A stretch of DNA of 6,432 bases from Hydrogenophilales bacterium (GTDB taxonomy: Bacteria > Pseudomonadota > Gammaproteobacteria > Burkholderiales > Thiobacillaceae), in contig JAABQE010000280.1 in NCBI GenBank assembly GCA_011391655.1, positions 1 through 6,432 on the forward strand, written 5' to 3'. The notes under the pieces are model-generated. The model did not search any database, had not been told where the DNA came from, and saw nothing but the letters and a program-made list of their open reading frames with translations. Position 1 is the first letter of the stretch. Every line of letters begins with the position of its first letter. Of this stretch, positions 1-5,905 are shown one piece after another. The position numbers and the translations under genes are program-made.

Positions 1-53
1 CCCGCGAGCAGGAACGGAATCACGAGCAGAAAAAAGAGCGGGATCACTATTGA
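1..53. other. Unresolved gene edge at the left window border
   Basis: Two readings of this short stretch are possible and I cannot choose between them. On the plus strand the frame starting at base 3 reads a charged tail (REQERNHEQKKERDHY) and stops with TGA at 51-53, which could be the C-terminus of a gene entering from the left. On the minus strand a GTG at 47-45 opens the very hydrophobic frame VIPLFFLLVIPFLLA running off the left edge, which could be the first membrane helix or signal anchor of a leftward gene; no clear ribosome binding site precedes it. Both use the same codon register on opposite strands, so codon composition does not separate them. More sequence to the left would decide. 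Confidence 0.3.
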
Positions 54-79
54 TTCGGCCAGTTGAAGTTTGAAGTTTC

Positions 80-105
80 GTCACCCCGGCAAAAGCCGGG
101 GTGAC
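80..105. repeat. REP-like perfect palindrome, 11-bp stem, AAAA loop
   Basis: GTCACCCCGGC at 80-90 and its exact reverse complement at 95-105 flank an AAAA loop. The stem is perfect and GC-rich, but neither strand has a run of T after it, so it does not look like a standard intrinsic terminator. Short intergenic palindromes of this kind (GTCAyyCCGGC-loop type) are dispersed in many proteobacterial chromosomes; membership of such a family is inference from the sequence type. It lies just after an imperfect direct repeat (TTGAAGT/TTGAAGT, 63-76). Confidence 0.6.
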
Positions 106-290
106 AGCTAAAAACATCTGCGTGCCTGATCAATAGCACACACACTCACGCGGGACGGTCTGCCACACGCGCTGCAGGCGTCAAACGTCCCAAAACACGC
201 ATTCCGCTGATCGACGACTGCCAGGATCACGCAATCGAAGTGAGAATAATGACCCTTCCCCCCGTCCACACTGAACCAAGGAAATAAAAC
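106..290. other. Intergenic region upstream of the DUF3096 gene
   Basis: No open frame here looks real. A 6-bp inverted repeat (GGGACG at 152-157, CGTCCC at 186-191) spans 28 bases and could be chance. TGAGAATAAT around 241-250 resembles an extended -10 element, but no matching -35 is visible, so no promoter is called. The only firm element is the AAGGA ribosome binding site at 278-282. Confidence 0.4.
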
Positions 291-431
291 ATGAACATGA
301 CTTTAAGCCTCACCCCGCTGATTTCGCTGATCGCCGGCATTCTCATTCTGGCGATGCCGCGTCTGCTGAACTTCATCGTCGCCATCTATTTGATTGTGAT
401 CGGACTTATTGGGTTGTTTGGCGGGCGCTGA
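291..431 (+). CDS. Small DUF3096-type membrane protein, 46 aa
   Basis: A 46-codon frame opens with ATG at 291, eight bases after a good ribosome binding site (AAGGA, 278-282), and stops with TGA at 429-431. The product begins MNMTLSLTPLISLIAG and is almost entirely hydrophobic, with two membrane-spanning stretches: about residues 8-22 and 29-43, separated by a short MPRLLN turn, ending in FGGR. The pattern LTPLISLIAGILIL-MPRLLN-IVAIYLI-IGLIGLF matches what I remember of the DUF3096 family of very short bacterial inner-membrane proteins, whose function is unknown. A second ATG at codon 3 could also be used, but the spacing favours the first. It stands alone: the next gene converges on it from the right. 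Confidence 0.85.
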   Translation: MNMTLSLTPLISLIAGILILAMPRLLNFIVAIYLIVIGLIGLFGGR

Positions 432-515
432 GTGAACTGACAGGCAAGAGCGGGGGCCGAATTGCCATCAAGGTGGCCGACGCTGGAGCAGGCACGCGGG
501 GTGATTGAATCAAGC

Positions 516-546
516 ACAAAAAAGCCGACACCCAGGGTGTCGGCTT
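516..546 (-). terminator. Intrinsic terminator of the PEP-CTERM gene
   Basis: Read on the minus strand, AAGCCGACACCC (546-535) pairs with GGGTGTCGGCTT (533-522) in a near-perfect 10-12 bp GC-rich hairpin with a minimal loop, and the stem is followed by six T (the A run at 518-523). It starts 20 bases after the stop codon of the PEP-CTERM gene, as expected for its transcript end. In the plus direction the U-tract is lacking, so it should act poorly on transcripts from the DUF3096 gene. Confidence 0.9.
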
Positions 547-566
547 GCGTTGGGAGAGTTGAGGGG

Positions 567-1301
567 TCAGGCCGTCTTGCGGCGACGCATGGCCCCCAAA
601 CCGGCGAGTCCGATTCCTAAAAGCGCCAGTGAGGCCGGCTCTGGAATAACCGCAGCTCGCGTTGTGACGCTCACGCGCAGGTTGTCCATCGCCCAGGATT
701 CATCGCTGAGATTCTGGTTGCCCTCTCCAAAAATGAAGAAGTCGATCGTCGCATTTGAGTCTGTGTGCGCAAAGTTTGCGAAGCGGGGATCAGCACCGAG
801 ATTGTAGGCGCTGTCTGTGAAGTAACTGCCGGGACCAGTAAAGCCAAGATCAACGTGGCGTGCGAGTTCCACCCCCGCAGGTGAAACGTAACTTTGTATC
901 TGGTTGGGCGTGGCGTTGGCAAATGATTCGCTGAACAGCGTTACACCGTCGAAGACTATTTTGAAAAAGTCTCCCGCCGGAAATGAGCCCGTGCCGTCTA
1001 GCGAGTCGATCGCCGCGAACAGAAACTCCAAACTGATGGTGTCATGCGTGGGCAGACCGGTGAGAGACAGTGTCACCGTATTGCCGGTTTCACTGCGCAG
1101 GAAGTTCCCGCTGAACTGGTTGCCTGCTGGGCCATACCCATTAAATCCCTGTACGCCCGTCAATGTGGCGGAACCCGGGGCAATCTCGGCAGGCAACGAG
1201 CCATTGAAATCGGAGTAGAACACCTGAATGGGAGAGGCCTCAACGGCAGTCCCCATTGCGCTGATGGCTAATGCGACCGCAAGAACAAGGCTTTTATGCA
1301 T
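567..1301 (-). CDS. PEP-CTERM sorting domain protein, 244 aa
   Basis: Exported protein of the PEP-CTERM class, whose members are processed by exosortase at the inner membrane and usually accompany exopolysaccharide or biofilm matrix production. It has a Sec signal peptide (residues 1-22, likely cut after AVEA). The beta-rich body of about 190 residues has no cysteine and contains the DESWAMDN motif (200-207), which in my recollection recurs in PEP-CTERM proteins with a lectin-like or jelly-roll fold. The C-terminal tripartite sorting signal is VIPEPAS (218-224), a hydrophobic helix to about 237, then RRRK (239-242). The ATG at 1301 is preceded by AAGGAA (1311-1306), which fixes the start. The gene stands alone, with its own sigma-54-type promoter and terminator; no exosortase or polysaccharide gene is in the window. 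The family call is firm; ligand and role are unknown. Confidence 0.93.
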   Translation of the reverse strand: MHKSLVLAVALAISAMGTAVEASPIQVFYSDFNGSLPAEIAPGSATLTGVQGFNGYGPAGNQFSGNFLRSETGNTVTLSLTGLPTHDTISLEFLFAAIDSLDGTGSFPAGDFFKIVFDGVTLFSESFANATPNQIQSYVSPAGVELARHVDLGFTGPGSYFTDSAYNLGADPRFANFAHTDSNATIDFFIFGEGNQNLSDESWAMDNLRVSVTTRAAVIPEPASLALLGIGLAGLGAMRRRKTA

Positions 1302-1573
1302 GACATTCCTTCGAGATGATTCCGGGGTGGAGTGAGCGGTTGCTCAACTTTTCAAGCCACGATTGGTCCGTTTGTGAATATCAAGCAGTAAATGTTCCAA
1401 AAATCTTTATCCATTAAGAATCAGTCGCCTGCGTTTTTCCTGTCCAAGTATCCGCCCACAAGTGTAAAGATTTCCGACAAACCAGAACAGCATCCCAACT
1501 GCCATAAAGCCTGATTTGAGGCATGACGAGTGCGCTTGTCCATGCTGCGTCCGGTGGCGCTGGAGTCGGCGTC
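1302..1573. other. Intergenic region between the SNF2 and PEP-CTERM genes
   Basis: It holds the PEP-CTERM leader and sigma-54 promoter, and on the minus strand a small hairpin after the SNF2 gene (GCCT-CAAATC-AGGC then TTTA, 1521-1508) that is too weak to be called a terminator with confidence. No open frame looks real. Confidence 0.5.
1384..1399 (-). promoter_or_regulatory. Sigma-54 (-24/-12) promoter of the PEP-CTERM gene
   Basis: The minus strand reads TGGAACATTTACTGCT, with the essential GG and GC dinucleotides exactly ten bases apart and two deviations from TGGCAC-N5-TTGCT. Transcription would start near 1374, giving a leader of about 73 nt before the ATG at 1301. RpoN control fits known biology: PEP-CTERM/exosortase systems often come with the PrsK-PrsR sensor/sigma-54-activator pair. 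No enhancer site for such an activator could be recognised between here and 1573. Confidence 0.65.
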
Positions 1574-4500
1574 TTATGAAGGCGTCAGGTCAGTGGAGGG
1601 GAGCGGCGCCAGCAGGGCGCGGATATCGGCCTCGCCGAATTTGGCGAGCGCGGCGCTGTCTTCCGATAGCACGCTGGCGGCGAGCTCGGCTTTTTTCTCC
1701 TGCAGGGCGAGAATCTTTTCCTCGATGCTGCCTGCCACCACCAGCTTGTAAACGAACACGTGCCTGGTCTGGCCGATTCGGTGGGCGCGGTCGGTGGCTT
1801 GGTTTTCCACGGCGGGATTCCACCACGGATCGTAGTGGATGATGGTGTCGGCAGCGGTGAGGTTGAGGCCGACGCCACCCGCTTTCAGGCTGATGAGAAA
1901 CACGGGTACGTCGCCTTCCTGAAAGCTGCGGATGACGGATTCTCGGTCAACGGTGCTGCCGGTGAGGATGACGTACTGGATCTTGCGCGCGACGAGTTCG
2001 GTTTCGATCAGGGCGAGCATCGAGGTGAACTGCGAGAACAGCAGGACCTTGCGGCCTTCGTCGAGCATTTCGGGCAGCATGTCCATCAGCAGATCGAGTT
2101 TGGCGCGCTCTTTTACCGATTGTGCGCCCGCACTTTTGAGCAGGCGTGGGTCGCAGCACACCTGGCGCAATTTCAGCAACGCGTCGAGGATGACGATCTG
2201 GCTGCGCGCAAAGCCTTTTTGCGCAATTGCTTCCAGCACTTTTTCGTCCATCGCGCTGCGCACGGTTTCGTATAAATCCCGCTGGCCGCCGACCAGTTCG
2301 GCGCTGCGCACGATGATGGTTTTGGGCGGCAGCTCTTTCGCCACGTCTTCCTTGCGGCGGCGCAGGATGAAAGGCGCCACGCGCCTGGCGAGTATCCCGG
2401 CGCGGATGCTGTCGCCGTGCTTTTCCACCGGGGTGCGGAAGGTGCGGGCAAACTGCCGGGCCTCACCGAGAAACCCCGGCAGCAGAAAATCGAATTGCGC
2501 CCACAGCTCGCCCAGGTGGTTTTCCATGGGGGTGCCGGTAATGCACAGGCGATGCCGCGTATCGATATCGCGAACGATTTTAGCGGCGCGGCCACCGGCG
2601 TTTTTCACCGTTTGCGCTTCATCCAGAATCAACATATGCCATTGCAGTTTGGCCAGCCTGTCGTGGTCGCGCCATAACAGGGGGTAGGTGGTGAGCGCGA
2701 CATCGTGTTCGGCGATGAGCGGGAACCGCTCCATCCTGTCCTTGCCGTGCAGCGATAGCACGCGCAGGTCGGGGGCGAAGCGCTCGGCTTCGCGCTTCCA
2801 GTTGAATATCAGTGAGGTCGGCAACACCACCAGCGCGGGGCGGTCGAGCCGCCCGGCTTCTTTTTCCAGCAGCAAATGCGCCAGCGCTTGCGCGGTCTTG
2901 CCCAGCCCCATGTCGTCGGCGAGGATGCCTGACAGATTCTGTTCGCGCAGGTATTGCAGCCAGGCCAGGCCTTCGCGCTGGTAAGGACGCAGCTCCAGTT
3001 GCAGTCCTGTGGGCGGGGTGACGGCGGTGACGCCACCGCGTTGCTGCAATTGTCTGGCCAAAGCCATGACGGCAGCCTCGCCCTTGAATTGCCAGTTTTC
3101 TTGTTGGGCCAGATCGGCCAGCCGCGGCGCGTCGAATCGCGACACCCGCAGTGCGCCTTCAGGGCGCGAGTCGAACAGATCGATGAGCGTGTGCGCCAGC
3201 GGCTTGATGCGCGCGGCGGGGGTGACGAAGCGCATGCCGTCGGGTGTCTGCAGGGTGATGCTTTCGCTGTCGGGTAGCTGATTCAGCTGGGCTGCGTCGA
3301 GCCAGCGCGGGTCGCGCCGGAACAAGTCATGCAGCAGCGGCGCCAGCGGCAGTCGCTGTCCTTCGAGCACCACGCCCAGATCGAATTGCAGCCAGCCGCT
3401 GCCGTCGTCCTTGAATTCGGCCTCCCATGCCTGGGCTTCCAGCAGATGGTGGCGAAAGCCTGTCTGGATGTGCAGCACCCAGCCGTCGTTCTGCAAGGCG
3501 GCGCGGTGGTCAGCCATGAAGCGGGGCCATGCGGATTCATTGGCCAGGCCGAGTGCGTTGCCCGGCAGCGATTTTCCGTAGATGAAGGTGCGCGCCGGAA
3601 CCGGCAGGAAGCCGATTTGCGCAAGTTGCCGCAGGTAGTCGGCTTCGCGCTTTACATCGCGCTTCACCCGCACGGCTTCCCCGTTTTTAGCCGTCACGAA
3701 TTCATTGAGGTCGCCCGGCGCAAACTCGAATTCAGCATAGCGAAATCCCAGCGTGGCGTAGTCGAACAGTATGTCCTTGTAGCTGTAGGGATAGTCGCGG
3801 TAATGCGCCATGCCGAATGTTTCCAGCGTGCCCAGCGTGAGCACCGGCAGCGGCGGCGCTTCAACGCAACGCAGGTCGCCCGCAGCCTGCGGACGGGGCA
3901 GGGTGGGCGCCAGTTCCGCCAGCGCGCCGGCCACCACCGGTAGATCCACTGCGGATAAAGGCGGCAGTTCGAGCAGGCGCGCAATCTGGCTGGTGGAATG
4001 CGGCGATTCGAGTACGCCGATTTCACCGGACTCGGCGTCCACATACCACAGCTGTTTCAGGCTCAGGATCTGGCTGGCAGGGGGCTCGGCGACAAGCCGG
4101 GCGCGGGTGCGCTGCTGCGCGTCGGTCTGCCACTGCAGTTGGGCTGCGCGCATGCCGCCCATGCGCAATGGGATGGGGTCGCTTGCGCCGTAGAACAATC
4201 GCTCGCTCGCCAGCATCCGTTGCAAGGCGGTTTCGCCCTTGTCGCCGGAGAGCGAAAAATGCGGCAGGTAGGCCTGTTTGTCGCGCATCGCCCAGAGCAG
4301 CGGCAGGATCGTCATGTCCTCGTCGTTGATGAAGCTGGGTGGATTGCTGAGGGCGCGCTCGACATTCGACCATTCATCGCCATGTGACAGCTGGGCCGGG
4401 CCGTCGCCACGCGCCTTGATGAACTGCACGCGCATCCCTTGCGACGATTGCGGGACCAGGCAATAAAACAGCCGCTCGCGTTTGCTGGGCGCTTTTTTGG

Positions 4501-4861
4501 GTTTGGCGGTGAGCGCCTGGGCGCGGCGAAAGTCATCCAGCCAGCTCAGCACGGCCGGATTGAGCGTGTCCGGCTGCTTGTCCTGGTTGAGCCAGGCCAG
4601 CAAGGTGGCCGCAGTGTGTTTGCAATGCCAGCCCACCGGGCAGGTGCAGTGGGGCGAAATCGCCACCTCCCCTTTTGTATTCAGGCTGAACTGGATCTCG
4701 GTCCGGTAGGGCTTGGGGGCAGTGCCCAGCACATAGGCCTGGATGAAATCGGCCCTGGCTTCCAGGCGCGCAATGTAATCCAGGTAGGGGCGCGCCTTGC
4801 GGAGTTCATGTGCATTGAACCAGCGCAGTAAATCGGCTTCGGTGAAAGTGGGAATCGGCAT
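1574..4861 (-). CDS. SWIM zinc-finger SNF2-family helicase/translocase, 1095 aa
   Basis: Swi2/Snf2-type DNA-dependent ATPase (superfamily 2), the HepA-like bacterial kind that moves along double-stranded DNA and remodels protein-DNA complexes; the cellular target is unknown. Residue numbers count the optional TTG codon as 1. A SWIM zinc finger lies near the N-terminus (C73, C75, C81, H83: CTCPVGWHCKH). An uncharacterised accessory region of about 500 residues follows, then the RecA-like core: Walker A DMGLGKT (651-657), DEAQ box (748-751), TGTP motif III (776-779), and the helicase C domain with SLKAGGVGLN (992-1001) and the arginine-finger motif DRAHRIGQ (1025-1032). All core motifs are intact, so it should be an active ATPase. 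An ATG at 4861 directly follows a TTG at 4864; I chose ATG, as neither has a clear Shine-Dalgarno sequence. No methylase, nuclease or other defence partner is adjacent. Confidence 0.93.
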   Translation of the reverse strand: MPIPTFTEADLLRWFNAHELRKARPYLDYIARLEARADFIQAYVLGTAPKPYRTEIQFSLNTKGEVAISPHCTCPVGWHCKHTAATLLAWLNQDKQPDTLNPAVLSWLDDFRRAQALTAKPKKAPSKRERLFYCLVPQSSQGMRVQFIKARGDGPAQLSHGDEWSNVERALSNPPSFINDEDMTILPLLWAMRDKQAYLPHFSLSGDKGETALQRMLASERLFYGASDPIPLRMGGMRAAQLQWQTDAQQRTRARLVAEPPASQILSLKQLWYVDAESGEIGVLESPHSTSQIARLLELPPLSAVDLPVVAGALAELAPTLPRPQAAGDLRCVEAPPLPVLTLGTLETFGMAHYRDYPYSYKDILFDYATLGFRYAEFEFAPGDLNEFVTAKNGEAVRVKRDVKREADYLRQLAQIGFLPVPARTFIYGKSLPGNALGLANESAWPRFMADHRAALQNDGWVLHIQTGFRHHLLEAQAWEAEFKDDGSGWLQFDLGVVLEGQRLPLAPLLHDLFRRDPRWLDAAQLNQLPDSESITLQTPDGMRFVTPAARIKPLAHTLIDLFDSRPEGALRVSRFDAPRLADLAQQENWQFKGEAAVMALARQLQQRGGVTAVTPPTGLQLELRPYQREGLAWLQYLREQNLSGILADDMGLGKTAQALAHLLLEKEAGRLDRPALVVLPTSLIFNWKREAERFAPDLRVLSLHGKDRMERFPLIAEHDVALTTYPLLWRDHDRLAKLQWHMLILDEAQTVKNAGGRAAKIVRDIDTRHRLCITGTPMENHLGELWAQFDFLLPGFLGEARQFARTFRTPVEKHGDSIRAGILARRVAPFILRRRKEDVAKELPPKTIIVRSAELVGGQRDLYETVRSAMDEKVLEAIAQKGFARSQIVILDALLKLRQVCCDPRLLKSAGAQSVKERAKLDLLMDMLPEMLDEGRKVLLFSQFTSMLALIETELVARKIQYVILTGSTVDRESVIRSFQEGDVPVFLISLKAGGVGLNLTAADTIIHYDPWWNPAVENQATDRAHRIGQTRHVFVYKLVVAGSIEEKILALQEKKAELAASVLSEDSAALAKFGEADIRALLAPLPSTDLTPS

Positions 4862-4961
4862 CAAAGGCAGTCAAACATCAATCCGGTCGATTGTCGGTGA
4901 ATTTTAGTGGACGGCGCACCTTCATCGTGAATGATTTTCTGGTGAGGCGCGCGCCCGACCA

Positions 4962-4977
4962 GTGGCAGCGATGCCAC
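4962..4977. repeat. Perfect inverted repeat GTGGCA-N4-TGCCAC
   Basis: GTGGCA (4962-4967) and TGCCAC (4972-4977) are exact reverse complements around GCGA. It lies in the divergent region, about 100 bp upstream of the SNF2 start codon and about 150 bp upstream of the predicted nasT transcription start. The symmetry would suit a dimeric regulator's operator, but no known site is recognised and no T run follows, so a terminator is unlikely. Confidence 0.4.
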
Positions 4978-5011
4978 GTGACGCCCCGTTTTGAGCCGGT
5001 TTTCGCCATGT

Positions 5012-5028
5012 TGCACTGCTACGGTTCA
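5012..5028. promoter_or_regulatory. NtrC-type enhancer site upstream of nasT
   Basis: TGCACT-GCTAC-GGTTCA matches the NtrC palindrome TGCACC-N5-GGTGCA at 10 of 12 fixed positions with exact spacing. Its centre is about 101 bp upstream of the start predicted from the sigma-54 promoter at 5095, a normal distance for an NtrC enhancer. The match alone would be modest; position relative to the promoter and recurrence upstream of nrtA raise confidence. Confidence 0.6.
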
Positions 5029-5094
5029 GGCTGATGTGGGTCTGGTCGCTGCGTAAACACGGTAAATAACTGATCGTTATATGTTTTTTTAGTC

Positions 5095-5110
5095 TGGCAC
5101 ATTACCTGCT
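5095..5110 (+). promoter_or_regulatory. Sigma-54 (-24/-12) promoter of nasT
   Basis: TGGCACATTACCTGCT has a perfect -24 half (TGGCAC), a GG-to-GC spacing of ten, and one deviation in the -12 half (CTGCT for TTGCT). It shares the 10-base block GTCTGGCACA with the nrtA promoter. The predicted start is near 5121, so the mRNA would have a leader of about 104 nt before ATG 5225 and could not encode a protein from the ATG at 5120. An A/T-rich stretch (about 5064-5091) between enhancer and promoter could help bending; no convincing IHF site is seen. Confidence 0.82.
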
Positions 5111-5120
5111 AGATCAAGTA

Positions 5121-5151
5121 TGAGCACCCAAACCGCAAGGCCGGTTGCTCA
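5121..5151 (+). ncRNA. nasT leader hairpin with ANTAR-like hexaloop
   Basis: TGAGCA (5121-5126) pairs perfectly with TGCTCA (5146-5151), and inside it ACCG (5132-5135) pairs with CGGT (5142-5145), leaving a 5-nt bulge on the 5' side. A variant fold extends the inner stem to five pairs (AACCG/CGGTT, 5131-5146). The loop is CAAGGC, identical at five of six positions to the AAAGGC loop in the nrtA leader, but with C instead of the A expected at loop position 1. The hairpin begins at the predicted transcription start. It may be a degenerate ANTAR site or simply a 5'-stabilising structure. Confidence 0.5.
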
Positions 5152-5169
5152 GGCAGTCTCCTCCGACTT

Positions 5170-5197
5170 GCGGCCTCTGCGGAGGCCGCCCTTTTTT
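5170..5197 (+). terminator. Intrinsic terminator inside the nasT leader
   Basis: GCGGCCTC (5170-5177) and GAGGCCGC (5182-5189) form a perfect 8-bp GC-rich stem with a TGCG loop, followed by CC and six T (5192-5197). It lies between the sigma-54 promoter and the ATG at 5225, so it should stop transcripts at about 77 nt unless overcome. An alternative pairing is possible: CCTCCG at 5160-5165 complements CGGAGG at 5180-5185 and would break the terminator, the expected arrangement for an attenuator. Whether NasT or another signal controls the switch is inference. Confidence 0.85.
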
Positions 5198-5224
5198 GTG
5201 GCGAATCCGGATGCCGATATAAAC

Positions 5225-5791
5225 ATGCGTGTATTGATTGTTGAAGACCAGCCCGACCGGCTGGCGATGCTGGTGCCCGCGCTCGAAGCAGCGGGCTGTG
5301 TGGTGATGGCCACGCTCAATTCCGCGCGTAGTCTGGATGCGCAGATACAGGCGCTGCGTCCCGACGTGGTGATCATCGCGCAGGACTCGCCCGACCGCGA
5401 CACGCTGGAACACATCTGCGTGGTGAATCAGGATTGCCCGCGCCCGATCGTGATGTTTACCGGCGACGGCAGTGCGGACTCGATTCGCGCAGCAACACAG
5501 GCGGGGGTGACCTCGTATGTGGTGGATGGTTTCGACCCCGCTCGCCTTAGACCTATCCTGGATGTGGCCATGTCGCGCTTCGAGGCGCATCAGGCGCTGC
5601 ACGACCAGCTCGAACAAACCCGGCTCGAACTCAGCGAGCGCAAACTCATCGACCAGGCCAAGGCGCATCTGATCAAGCAAACCGGCGCAACGGAATCCGA
5701 GGTCTATCGCGAGATGCGCAAGACCGCGATGGATCGCGGCATGAAGCTGGCCGATGTCGCGCGGCAGGTGCTGCAACGGCCGCTTGCCTGA
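5225..5791 (+). CDS. nasT: NasT-type ANTAR antitermination regulator, 188 aa
   Basis: Cytoplasmic RNA-binding response regulator of the NasT/AmiR class; family members bind two-hairpin leader RNA and let RNA polymerase pass a terminator in nitrate-assimilation operons. The receiver-like domain covers about residues 1-118 (MRVLIVEDQ start; SPDRDTLE at 55-62; RPIVMFT at 73-79) and ends in RPILDVAMSRF. A coiled linker leads to the ANTAR domain (about 128-185) with conserved ERKLIDQAKAHLI, Y161, R165, A168 and M169. The acidic pair near the N-terminus is present (E7, D8), but the usual phosphoacceptor position after beta-3 is Ala52. I chose ATG 5225 over ATG 5120: the homologous part begins there, the length fits NasT, and the upstream ATG sits at the predicted transcription start. 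The Shine-Dalgarno sequence is weak (CGGA, 5208-5211). No NasS gene adjoins it; nrtA follows. Confidence 0.85.
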   Translation: MRVLIVEDQPDRLAMLVPALEAAGCVVMATLNSARSLDAQIQALRPDVVIIAQDSPDRDTLEHICVVNQDCPRPIVMFTGDGSADSIRAATQAGVTSYVVDGFDPARLRPILDVAMSRFEAHQALHDQLEQTRLELSERKLIDQAKAHLIKQTGATESEVYREMRKTAMDRGMKLADVARQVLQRPLA

Positions 5792-5813
5792 ATGGTGCAT
5801 GCCTGAATCTGGC

Positions 5814-5830
5814 TGCACGGCATTGGTGCG
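5814..5830. promoter_or_regulatory. NtrC-type enhancer site upstream of nrtA
   Basis: TGCACG-GCATT-GGTGCG matches TGCACC-N5-GGTGCA at 10 of 12 fixed positions with exact spacing. Its centre is about 110 bp upstream of the predicted nrtA start. A perfect half-site, GGTGCA, lies at 5794-5799 just after the nasT stop and could support a second, weaker binding position, as NtrC usually binds paired sites. Confidence 0.65.
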
Positions 5831-5844
5831 CAAGATGCCTTGCG
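5829..5844 (+). other. Small hairpin after nasT
   Basis: CGCAAG (5829-5834) and CTTGCG (5839-5844) form a 6-bp stem around ATGC, 38 bases after the nasT stop. No T run follows, so it is at best a weak terminator or an RNA-stabilising structure. Some nasT transcripts may therefore read on into nrtA. It overlaps the last two bases of the NtrC-type site. Confidence 0.35.
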
Positions 5845-5905
5845 GGCCTGAATGCACTTAATGAAAATCATGAAAAGTTTAATTAATACAATGAATTGAA
5901 AGGTC

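Larger units (their letters stand above)
4862..5224. other. Divergent intergenic control region between SNF2 and nasT
   Basis: This 363-bp stretch has no convincing gene. From left to right it holds the 5' flank of the SNF2 gene without a clear promoter or ribosome binding site, an 11-base GC palindromic patch around 4946-4955, the inverted repeat at 4962-4977, the NtrC-type site, the sigma-54 promoter, and the nasT leader with its hairpins and terminator. The continuous open frame from ATG 5120 is treated as non-coding upstream of 5225. Confidence 0.7.

Noticed and set aside
464..477. GCCA-TCAAGG-TGGC hairpin after the DUF3096 gene
   Set aside because: A four-pair stem without a T run is too weak to call a terminator.
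505..1271. Plus-strand frames opposite the PEP-CTERM gene
   Set aside because: The minus-strand product has a signal peptide, a sorting signal, a ribosome binding site and a terminator; the plus frames have none.
1508..1521. Small hairpin downstream of the SNF2 gene as its terminator
   Set aside because: It has only four pairs and three T; it may contribute but cannot be supported on its own.
1760..2687. Long plus-strand open frames inside the SNF2 gene
   Set aside because: They lie antisense to a gene with all family motifs intact, have no recognisable domains, and reflect high GC content with few stop codons.
4862..4880. Five-codon leader frame MFDCL whose TGA overlaps the SNF2 ATG
   Set aside because: The TGATG overlap could allow translational coupling, but the mini-frame has no ribosome binding site and is too short to distinguish from chance.
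4901..4931. Sigma-70-like promoter for the SNF2 gene on the minus strand (TTCACG, 19 bp, TAAAAT)
   Set aside because: The -10 is reasonable, but the -35 is poor and the spacing long; such matches are common by chance.
5114..5857. 247-codon minus-strand open frame covering nasT
   Set aside because: It is antisense to the REC-ANTAR gene, spans promoter and terminator sequences, and is rich in His/Arg as expected of a shadow frame.
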